Below, piece after piece: positions 57,887 through 64,000 of a stretch of 64,000 bases of DNA. The notes under the pieces are model-generated. The model was not told the origin of the DNA. It ran no database searches and was given only the letters and a program-made list of their open reading frames with translations. This stretch comes from Corynebacterium sp. 21KM1197 (lineage in GTDB: Bacteria > Actinomycetota > Actinomycetes > Mycobacteriales > Mycobacteriaceae), in the NCBI RefSeq assembly GCF_033783015.1, contig NZ_CP123907.1, positions 2,322,361 to 2,386,360 on the forward strand. Reading direction: 5' to 3'. A program made the translations under genes and the position numbers. Positions within the stretch are counted from its first letter, which is position 1; each line of letters starts with the position of its first letter.

Positions 57887-58984
57887 CTAACCGCGTCCCT
57901 CAATGAGCGCGAGAATACGCTCAAAGTCCTCTTGGTCGCCAAACTCCACCACCATCTTGCCCTTGCGCTTGCCCATCGTCACGGTCACCTTGGTGTCCCA
58001 ACGGTCACCCAGGCGCTCCGCCGTACGGGTGAAGTGCTCGGGCTGGGGGAGGGGCTCGCGCTTGGGTTTGGCCGCCGGGGCGTGACCGTTATTGAGCAGG
58101 GTCACGGCCTCCTCCGTGGCACGCACGGAAAGGCCCTCAGCCACGATCCTCTCCGCCAACCGTGCCTGATCCTCCTCTCCCGTTTTCAGGCCCATGAGGG
58201 CTCGTGCATGGCCCGCAGAGAGCACTCCGGCGGCCACCTTGGTCTGCACGGCTAACGGCAGGGAGAGCAACCGAATGGTGTTGGTGATGGTGGGGCGGCT
58301 GCGCCCCAGGCGCTGCGCCAGTTGCTCCTGGGTCACCCCGAACTCGTCCAGGAGTTGCTTGTAGGCGGCTCCCTCCTCCAGGGGATTGAGCTGCACGCGG
58401 TGGATATTCTCCAGCAAGGCGTCGCGCAGCATATCGCCGTCATCGGTTTCGCGCACGATGGCCGGGATAACACCCAGACCCGCCTTGCTGGCCGCCCGCC
58501 AGCGGCGCTCGCCCATAATGATCTCGTAGCCGCTATCATCGGCGGCCCGGCGCACCACGATGGGTTGGAGAAGCCCAAACTCCTTGACGGAGTGGACCAG
58601 TTCCTCCAAGGCCTCCTCATCAAAGACGCGCCGAGGCTGCTTCTCATTCGGCATGATCTCCCCGATGGGGATCTCCCGGTAGGAGGCGCCAAACTCATTG
58701 CTCGGCGGGGGAGTGGCCGCCTCTCGACGCCCCGCCTGAGCGATCAGGGGAGGAATACCCGGCCGCCCCGATGTTTCACGTGAAACTTCCGCCCGCCTGT
58801 TCGCCGAGGAGGCACCGGAATCCTGCGGACGGCCCGGCCCTCCCGGGCCCTGCCGACGCGGAAGGCCGGTTCCAATGATCGCATCCGCTGCGGAATCGGA
58901 AAGTCTGGGCTTGGAGGGCCCCTGGGGGATCAGGGCACCTAGTCCCCGCCCCAAACCACCCTTGCGAGTTTCCTGCGATGACAA
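57887..58984 (-). CDS. parB: chromosome partitioning protein ParB
   Basis: ParB binds parS, spreads with CTP, and recruits condensin (SMC). The 365-residue protein has the N-terminal ParA-activating tail ([14 protein letters not shown]), the CTP-binding/ParB motifs ([32 protein letters not shown]), the HTH parS-binding segment ([20 protein letters not shown]) and a C-terminal dimerisation region. TTG 58984 has AAAGGGAG upstream. Its N-terminal linker holds a near-perfect parS. It lies 3 bp downstream of parA. Confidence 0.97.
   Translation of the reverse strand: MSSQETRKGGLGRGLGALIPQGPSKPRLSDSAADAIIGTGLPRRQGPGGPGRPQDSGASSANRRAEVSRETSGRPGIPPLIAQAGRREAATPPPSNEFGASYREIPIGEIMPNEKQPRRVFDEEALEELVHSVKEFGLLQPIVVRRAADDSGYEIIMGERRWRAASKAGLGVIPAIVRETDDGDMLRDALLENIHRVQLNPLEEGAAYKQLLDEFGVTQEQLAQRLGRSRPTITNTIRLLSLPLAVQTKVAAGVLSAGHARALMGLKTGEEDQARLAERIVAEGLSVRATEEAVTLLNNGHAPAAKPKREPLPQPEHFTRTAERLGDRWDTKVTVTMGKRKGKMVVEFGDQEDFERILALIEGRG
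58772..58787. promoter_or_regulatory. parS: parS-like site (one mismatch) inside parB
   Basis: TGTTTCACGTGAAACT differs from the consensus at the last base only; it lies in the disordered linker of ParB (read EVSRET). Confidence 0.82.
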
Positions 58985-58987
58985 CGT

Positions 58988-59995
58988 TTACTCCCTTTCT
59001 TCCTGTGCGGACCCGAGTGGCCCCTCGGCCTGCTCCGCGCCTTCGGCGGCCATACCACCCACGCGATCCTCCTCAGCCAAACCCGCCAGACGCTGCGCGG
59101 TCTGCGGGCTCACCCCAATAGGCCCCGTTCCCTCCGCCGGGACGTAATCCCCGCGCGTGGCAAACTCCTCTGAGGCCGCCACGTAGGCCATCGCCCCGCG
59201 CGAGGAGGGATCGTAGGCCAGCACTGGCATGCCATAACCGGGTGCCTCCGATACCTTGACGGAGCGTGGAATCACGGTGCGCAGGGTGACGTCCCCAAAG
59301 TGTTCCTTCACCTCGCCCACCACCTGCTCCGAGAGTTTCGTGCGGGCGTCGTACATGGTGAGCAAGATCGCGGAGATGTGGAGTTGCGGATTGAGGTGCT
59401 GGCGGATCATGGAGATGTTGTTGAGCAACTGTCCCACTCCCTCCAGCGCGTAGTACTCGCACTGAATCGGGATGAGCACCTCCTCCACAAAGGTCATGGC
59501 ATTGATCGTTAGCAGCCCCAGAGAGGGGGGGCAGTCGATGAACACAAAGTCAAAGCCCCACTGGTCCAGGAACTGCCCCTTGAGGGCGTCATAAAGCCGA
59601 TACTCGCGGCGCACCATGGAGACCAGCTCGATCTCCGCCCCGGCGAGGTCGATGGTGGCAGGAATACAAAAGAGGTTCTCGCTGTGCGGGGAGGCCTGCA
59701 TAGCCTCCTCCGGGGTGGCCTCTCCGATGAGTACTTCATAGCTCGATACGGTGCCCGCGCGGTGCTCCACACCCATCGCGGTGGAGGCATTGCCCTGGGG
59801 ATCGAGGTCAATCACCAGGACCCTCAGCCCACAGGCCGCCAGACCCGCCGCCAGGTTCACCGAGGAGGTAGTTTTTCCCACGCCGCCCTTCTGATTAGCG
59901 ATGGTGATGAGCCTCGGTTTCTCCGGCCTCGGCAGCGGCGACCGCAGCGGGATTCCCGAGGCACCGCCGCGATAGTGCTGTTCATTATCGGCCAT
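58988..59995 (-). CDS. parA: chromosome partitioning ATPase ParA
   Basis: The 335-residue protein has the deviant Walker A (NQKGGVGKTTSSVNLAAGL), VLVIDLDPQGNASTAM, the Walker B-like FVFIDCPPSLGLL and DNA-binding positive patches near RTVIPRSVKVSEAPG. With ParB it positions the origin. ATG 59995. It is 87 bp downstream of rsmG on the same strand, and parB follows directly. Confidence 0.97.
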   Translation of the reverse strand: MADNEQHYRGGASGIPLRSPLPRPEKPRLITIANQKGGVGKTTSSVNLAAGLAACGLRVLVIDLDPQGNASTAMGVEHRAGTVSSYEVLIGEATPEEAMQASPHSENLFCIPATIDLAGAEIELVSMVRREYRLYDALKGQFLDQWGFDFVFIDCPPSLGLLTINAMTFVEEVLIPIQCEYYALEGVGQLLNNISMIRQHLNPQLHISAILLTMYDARTKLSEQVVGEVKEHFGDVTLRTVIPRSVKVSEAPGYGMPVLAYDPSSRGAMAYVAASEEFATRGDYVPAEGTGPIGVSPQTAQRLAGLAEEDRVGGMAAEGAEQAEGPLGSAQEERE

Positions 59996-60082
59996 TACGC
60001 GCGCACGCCTCTTTTCCTTAGTTGATCCTGCATTATCTTTTGGCTTCCTCGCAGCTCAATCACGTCCCGGAGACCATGAGCC

Positions 60083-60739
60083 CTAACGTACCTTCGGAAT
60101 CCGCACCACGGTGGAGGGCTCCGGCAATAGATCGGCCCCCACCTGGATAACCTCACCCTTGCCCCCGCCGGCCGCGCGAATCTGCCGCTCGTCTCGTTCT
60201 AATTCCTCATGCACTGAGGCCCCCTTCATCGCTATCATTGCCCCCGCCTTGCCCACCAGGGGCATCGACCACTGACACAGTTTACCCAGAGGAGCCACGG
60301 CGCGGGAGGTCACTACCCCCGCCTTACCCACCTCGGCACGCAGGGCCTTCTCCTCCGCCCGGCCGCGCAGCACTTGAACATTGTTTAACTGCAACTGTTC
60401 AATAACCTCACCCAGATACACCGAGCGCTTCAACAGCGGCTCCACCAAGGTGATACGCAGGTCGGGGCGAGCAAGGGCCAGGGGAATGCCCGGCAGGCCA
60501 GCTCCCGATCCCACATCGATCACGGAGGCTTCCTGCGGCATGACCTCACCGATCACCGCACAATTGAGCACGTGTCGATCCCACAACCGCGGAACCTCGC
60601 GCGGACCGATAAAACCCCTCTGCGATCCCACCGTGGCCAGAGACAGGTGGTAGGCCACCGCCTTTTCCAGATTCTCACCGAAGATCCGCTCGGCGGCCGG
60701 TGGGGGTGCGGGTATATCGCTTGGTTTCACGTGAAACAT
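60083..60739 (-). CDS. rsmG: 16S rRNA (guanine527-N7)-methyltransferase
   Basis: RsmG methylates G527 of 16S rRNA with SAM. The 218-residue protein has the SAM-binding VIDVGSGAGLPGIPLALARP, the LVEPLLKRSVYLGEV segment and VTSRAVAPLGKLCQW. The ATG at 60739 begins MFHVKPSDIPAP; it overlaps a parS-like site so that the start codon itself is formed by the palindrome. An in-frame upstream GTG/TTG could exist, but none has better support. Confidence 0.92.
   Translation of the reverse strand: MFHVKPSDIPAPPPAAERIFGENLEKAVAYHLSLATVGSQRGFIGPREVPRLWDRHVLNCAVIGEVMPQEASVIDVGSGAGLPGIPLALARPDLRITLVEPLLKRSVYLGEVIEQLQLNNVQVLRGRAEEKALRAEVGKAGVVTSRAVAPLGKLCQWSMPLVGKAGAMIAMKGASVHEELERDERQIRAAGGGKGEVIQVGADLLPEPSTVVRIPKVR
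60723..60738. promoter_or_regulatory. parS: parS-like site (one mismatch) at the rsmG start codon
   Basis: GGTTTCACGTGAAACA differs from the consensus at the first base only. It covers the rsmG ATG. Confidence 0.82.
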
Positions 60740-60998
60740 CCTCGCTCTCGTGCAGGTTCGTTCAAGGACGGCTAGGCCCACCAATGGCCAACAAAGCGCT
60801 CCCGGCCGAACCGGAAAACACTCGTCGCAGACGGCTAAGTGGAATCATGCGGACACCACGACACCGCGGGACACCACGGCGCTACGACACCATTGCATCG
60901 CAGCCTTAGCACCACGGCAAACCACAACGCACCAGGGTTCGAGAGCACACCAGCCTCGCTAGACACCTCGACCCATCGGCCGCCGCCAACCAAGCATC

Positions 60999-61022
60999 GG
61001 CCATTGGTCAGGCCATTGGTCA
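60999..61022. repeat. 12-bp tandem repeat
   Basis: GGCCATTGGTCA occurs twice head to tail. It lies within the non-coding gap upstream of rsmG; it may be a slippage product. Confidence 0.7.
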
Positions 61023-61236
61023 ATGAGGAAAGCCTATCAGCCGCATGAGCCAACGCCCTCCATCTCAGTGAGATCACGGGTGCTGGGGGAGGGATCTCAT
61101 TCTGGTTCTCGCTATCGAGGGTGTTTTCCCTTTTGTTTTCTTCTCTGTTCCCCCGTTCCCAGCGATAAGCAAACCCGGACACAGGTCCGCACAGATCCAG
61201 AGGTACAAGCCCGCGCATAAACCCGCGCATAAATAA

Positions 61237-61277
61237 ACGGCCGGTAGCCTTGTCTCGGGATCAAGGTTACCGGCCGT
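61237..61277 (-). terminator. intrinsic terminator of the rpmH-rnpA-yidD-yidC operon
   Basis: ACGGCCGGTAGCCTTG and CAAGGTTACCGGCCGT pair over 16 positions with one mismatch around a 9-nt loop. On the minus strand TTTATTTA follows. It is 22 bp after the yidC stop. Confidence 0.88.
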
Positions 61278-61298
61278 AAAAGGCTACACCCTCAAGGT

Positions 61299-62252
61299 CT
61301 AGCCTCGCTTACCGCGCTTCTTCGGGTTATTCGGCTTCACGCCGGGCTTGGGGGCCGTCGCACGCTTGGCCTCCCGGATGGCGGCCTCCTCAGCCTCCTC
61401 CTCCCGGTCGAGCTTGCTAAAGATGTAGCGGTTTTGGAAGAAGGTCCACAGGTTGTTAGCCACCATGTAGAACAGCAAACCGATGTGCCAGATAAAGCCA
61501 GTGAACAAGATGGTGGCGGGCATGACCCACAGCATCATGCGGTTCATCATGTTCATCTGCATGGCCGCCTGCTCGGAGGCCGGGGCCTGCTGCTTGCCGG
61601 AGGCGCGTCGTGCCTCCTGGCGCTCCACGGAAAGGCGGGCATTGAAGTGCGTGCCCAGCACAATCATGATGATGAGCGGCGCCGCCACGGCGATGATCGT
61701 TCCGCGGCTCAATCCTTCCGCGTTGGGGAAGGCGGCAAACATCTCGGTGGGCATACTGATGTATGCGGAAAGCGGCACGCCGAAGAGGTTGGAGTCCAGG
61801 AAGGACTGCACATCATCGGCGCTAAAGATGTAGTTGGGGGTGAGGCGATTCTGCTCCACCGTCAGACCGACGTCGCTACCCGTGCGGTTGAAGGAGCGCA
61901 GCACGTGAAACAAACCGATGAACACGGGGAACTGCGCCAGCACCGGCAGGCAGCCGGCTAGAGGATTCACACCCATCTCCTTTTGGAGCTTGCGGGTTTC
62001 CTCCATCATCTTTTGCTGGTCATTCTTATATTTTTCTCGAATGGCCTGCATCTGCGGGGCGAACTTCTGCATCTTTACCGTGGACCGCATTTGGTTCACC
62101 ATCGGCTTAAACAGCAAAAGACGCAGCGTAAAGGTCAGGAACATGATCGCCAGAATCCACGCCGCCGCGGAATCCGCCCCAAAGGGGTACGCGAAAATCT
62201 TGTGCCAAAACCACAGGACCGCAGAAATCGGCCAGTAGATGAAGTCGAGCAC
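61299..62252 (-). CDS. yidC: membrane protein insertase YidC
   Basis: YidC inserts membrane proteins with or without SecYEG. The 317-residue protein has the Oxa1/YidC core: FIYWPISAVLWFWHKIFAYP, LTFTLRLLLFKPMVNQMRST, the conserved helix with FVGLFHVLRSFN-type residues (PVFIGLFHVLRSFNRTG) and a C-terminal basic tail (KKRGKRG). GTG 62252 is proposed as start; the frame remains open upstream but passes into non-conserved sequence. It lies 61 bp downstream of yidD. Confidence 0.92.
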   Translation of the reverse strand: MLDFIYWPISAVLWFWHKIFAYPFGADSAAAWILAIMFLTFTLRLLLFKPMVNQMRSTVKMQKFAPQMQAIREKYKNDQQKMMEETRKLQKEMGVNPLAGCLPVLAQFPVFIGLFHVLRSFNRTGSDVGLTVEQNRLTPNYIFSADDVQSFLDSNLFGVPLSAYISMPTEMFAAFPNAEGLSRGTIIAVAAPLIIMIVLGTHFNARLSVERQEARRASGKQQAPASEQAAMQMNMMNRMMLWVMPATILFTGFIWHIGLLFYMVANNLWTFFQNRYIFSKLDREEEAEEAAIREAKRATAPKPGVKPNNPKKRGKRG

Positions 62253-62313
62253 TGTACGTCCAAACTCCTGGTGTGGTTGGTAATTGTAGGAAAACAGGCG
62301 CTCCGTGCCCGGA

Positions 62314-62616
62314 TTATCCCCGCGTGGCATGCCCCCACGCACGGGAGGGCACGGGATCGTACCCCCCGGGATGCCAGGGACCACACTTGGACAACCGAGC
62401 GCAACTCAAAAGAACGCCGCGCCATGCCCCGTGACTCCTGCAAGCCTCCAGGGCATAAGCGCTGCAACTCGGTTCGAAGCGGCAGGTTGAACCCATTTTA
62501 AGGGGTGAAAGATAGATTTGGTAAAAGCGCACCGCACCCATAAGGCCCCGAGCGGCTAAGGATCTTTGCTTATCGACGCCCCCGTGGTCCCTCTTTGCCT
62601 TCCCCTCAGCGCACAT
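62314..62616 (-). CDS. yidD: membrane protein insertion efficiency factor YidD
   Basis: The 100-residue protein has the YidD pattern [29 protein letters not shown] and HPGGYDPVP. It is thought to assist YidC-dependent insertion. ATG 62616 overlaps the rnpA stop by 11 bp; a later ATG (MGAVRFYQ) would also give a functional core. A copy of TTATCGACGCC lies at 62570 in the variable N-terminus. Confidence 0.9.
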   Translation of the reverse strand: MCAEGKAKRDHGGVDKQRSLAARGLMGAVRFYQIYLSPLKMGSTCRFEPSCSAYALEACRSHGAWRGVLLSCARLSKCGPWHPGGYDPVPSRAWGHATRG

Positions 62617-62971
62617 CGGCCCGCGCTATTTTCCCCCACGCCTTGCGAATATCCCGTTCCAGCATCACCGAACTCGCTTCCCCGGCAGCGGGCAGGGCAC
62701 GTACCACTACCTGAACATAGGGACTCATTTCCGGCGCAAGACTCAGGCAGATATGCCGAAGCCGCCGGGAAACACGGTGGCGAGCCACAGCGTTCCCGAC
62801 GGCCTTGGAAACCACAAGCCCAAAGCGGGGACCACCCACATGAGAAAGTTCCGCATCAGGCTCCCCCTCCCAAACGTGGAGAACCACGGTACGAGAACCC
62901 GCGCGGCGCCCCCGGCTCATGGTGAGCCGAAATTGACTGGGCGCGGTCAGCTTGTGCTGCGCGGGAAGCAC
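62606..62971 (-). CDS. rnpA: ribonuclease P protein component
   Basis: RnpA binds M1 RNA and helps to mature tRNA 5' ends. The 121-residue protein has the RNR-type motif [18 protein letters not shown] and [13 protein letters not shown]. The start is GTG 62971. It follows rpmH by 10 bp. Confidence 0.93.
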   Translation of the reverse strand: MLPAQHKLTAPSQFRLTMSRGRRAGSRTVVLHVWEGEPDAELSHVGGPRFGLVVSKAVGNAVARHRVSRRLRHICLSLAPEMSPYVQVVVRALPAAGEASSVMLERDIRKAWGKIARADVR

Positions 62972-62981
62972 CTAGTGCGCC

Positions 62982-63125
62982 TTAAGCGGTGAGCTTAGCG
63001 CGGCCCTTACGGCGACGGGCCGCCACGATGGCACGGCCGGCACGGGTGCGCATGCGGGTGCGGAAGCCGTGCTTGCGCGAACGACGACGGTTATTGGGCT
63101 GGAAAGTGCGCTTGCCTTTTGCCAC
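62982..63125 (-). CDS. rpmH: 50S ribosomal protein L34
   Basis: The 47-residue protein reads [20 protein letters not shown] then [20 protein letters not shown], the invariant L34 sequence. The start is GTG 63125 with GAGGAG upstream. It is the first gene of the leftward operon rpmH-rnpA-yidD-yidC and the usual neighbour of dnaA. Confidence 0.97.
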   Translation of the reverse strand: MAKGKRTFQPNNRRRSRKHGFRTRMRTRAGRAIVAARRRKGRAKLTA

Positions 63126-63666
63126 TGTTCATTCTCCTCAAGTATTCGCATGTCGGCCGACGGCTTCACGCCACCCACCGGGGTTCATCGGCCAACCGTT
63201 GGTTGGTTCCTGAGAGGCAGCAACCGGAAGTGTTGTCCCAGGGAACACAATCCCTGTTCCGGCTACCGTGCACAGCGCTATACCAGCGCTCACAGCGCGC
63301 AGCCGTGTTCGGTTGCGCGCGCGAACGTGATCCGCGCGAGCCGCTCTCACTCAAGTACATGCGCAGGGCTAGGTAGTGCCTCTACGGATGTAACAGACGA
63401 ATAAAGGATACGCGAGTGCTCGAGCCCGGAACAAATCGACGCACCACCGTTCAACAGGGGTGTACGGGTACCCCCGAAATTACATCTTTCGTATTCCTTT
63501 CTCATCTTCCCCGTCCACCCGGACTCACCAGCAGAAAAAGTTGTCATTCCACGCCGCTCCCCAGACGCCTCAGAGGTCTGACCTTTTGGACCTAGACAAT
63601 TCCACAGGAGAACGAGTAGAAGTTGATCAGCAATCACAATTTTCACACCCGTGAGAACCCCATGCC

Positions 63667-63675
63667 TGTGGATAA
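63667..63675 (-). promoter_or_regulatory. DnaA box (perfect)
   Basis: TGTGGATAA, the inverse of TTATCCACA, in the region upstream of the expected dnaA gene. Confidence 0.85.
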
Positions 63676-63775
63676 CTCTCAACCTCACCTTGAGGAAACT
63701 TCCCAGTGAAGATAAAACAGCTGGTCAGAAGGATTTAATCCCAGGGTGTCACTATTCACAGGCATGGGGATAGGC

Positions 63776-63784
63776 TGTGGATAA
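63776..63784 (-). promoter_or_regulatory. DnaA box (perfect)
   Basis: TGTGGATAA; 16 bp before the next, oppositely oriented box. Confidence 0.85.
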
Positions 63785-63799
63785 CCCCGTGACGTAGAG

Positions 63800-63808
63800 T
63801 TATCCACA
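63800..63808 (+). promoter_or_regulatory. DnaA box (perfect)
   Basis: TTATCCACA; with the preceding box it forms a convergent pair, a layout common in dnaA promoters and origins. Confidence 0.85.
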
Positions 63809-64000
63809 GGTGTGAGTAACTTTGTGGAAGACCAGGGCATAGCCCTATTAGGCCTGTGGAGGAAACGGTGAATGACATTTTCACTCCATCAACAGCCCCA
63901 CCCCTCTTATGTCCACTTTTTAAGGCGTAGGTAGGCGCTTCCACCCGCTTACTCACAAGAATTTCGACCAGATCCGAAGCACCAAAGGACAAGAACACCA

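Larger units (their letters stand above)
60740..61298. other. 559-bp region without a gene, between rsmG and yidC
   Basis: No convincing coding sequence is seen, although mycobacteria carry a KhpB/Jag gene here. It holds a degenerate GACACCAC repeat (about 60850-60895), a perfect 12-bp tandem repeat of GGCCATTGGTCA (60999-61022) and the strong hairpin terminator at 61237-61277. Confidence 0.6.
63126..64000. other. rpmH-dnaA intergenic region with DnaA boxes (probable part of oriC)
   Basis: No gene is supported in these 875 bp. It has perfect DnaA boxes at 63667-63675, 63776-63784 and 63800-63808, weaker 7/9 matches at 63752-63760 and 63855-63863, and many further TCCACA/TGTGGA fragments. The rpmH leader with a CCAAC/GTTGG hairpin is at 63196-63210. 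dnaA should start beyond the window. Whether replication initiates here or only dnaA is regulated cannot be told. Confidence 0.75.

Noticed and set aside
60850..60900. Short repeats as a CRISPR remnant
   Set aside because: Units are irregular, 8-9 nt and without spacers; no cas gene is nearby.
60835..61230. 131-codon frame as a Jag/KhpB gene
   Set aside because: No KH or R3H motif, no good start, and composition looks non-coding.
61902..61912. Additional parS in yidC
   Set aside because: Only CACGTGAAACA, the right part, matches; the left half of the palindrome is absent.

Overview
The window is high-GC actinobacterial DNA, most likely from a Corynebacterium. Its right end shows the origin-proximal order of mycolic-acid actinobacteria: mutT4-like NUDIX, DUF6049 membrane protein, murJ, sigM, trxB, trxA, cwlM, GNAT-like gene, parB, parA, rsmG, yidC, yidD, rnpA, rpmH, then a DnaA-box region that should lead into dnaA just beyond position 64000. 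Other support for the genus comes from ino1, a seven-gene trp operon with a WWW leader peptide and a fused TrpCF, brnFE, a heme-exporter locus of HrtBA-ChrSA type, and seven ParB parS sites between 22.8 and 60.7 kb. No rRNA, tRNA, CRISPR array or complete insertion sequence was seen.

Layout. 0-2.2 kb: leftward genes for a MhuD-like heme monooxygenase (cut by the window edge), small membrane proteins, DoxX and TrhO. 2.3-3.4 kb: ino1. 3.4-8.5 kb: a leftward MacA/MacB-type ABC export operon whose last membrane gene is frameshifted at a G6 tract. 8.8-11.1 kb: a DUF1846 protein and a Nei-type DNA glycosylase. 11.2-15.2 kb: ABC exporter HrtBA divergent from two-component system ChrSA. 15.5-17.7 kb: a second two-component system with a gene for a small secreted two-cysteine peptide between kinase and regulator; this is the best candidate here for an undescribed signalling system. 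17.9-20.3 kb: an AT-rich, decaying island with a TetR gene broken by an in-frame stop and a membrane-hydrolase gene split by a 5-bp duplication. 20.5-23.4 kb: possible DtxR boxes, nnr, VanZ-like protein and a membrane gene with an in-frame amber codon. 23.4-33.6 kb: leuS, two transporters, a PRC-barrel/DUF2382 protein, a quinone reductase, an N-terminally short dihydroxyacetone kinase and an SdpI-like protein. 33.6-40.9 kb: trpL-EGD(CF)BA. 41-46.3 kb: Rieske lipoprotein, bile-acid-symporter-like carrier, brnFE, yqgE and cca. 46.4-64 kb: the origin-proximal block.

How the parts fit together. The trp operon is translationally coupled throughout and preceded by an attenuator. ParA, ParB and the scattered parS sites form the chromosome-segregation system; several parS copies lie in variable, low-complexity inserts of housekeeping proteins. 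MhuD, HrtBA and ChrSA together suggest heme uptake, degradation and detoxification. MurJ, the CwlM pseudo-amidase and the DUF6049 protein form a cell-wall module beside the SigM/thioredoxin stress module. A short motif, GTGCTTATCGACGCC, recurs far more often than chance would predict and may be a DNA-level signal.
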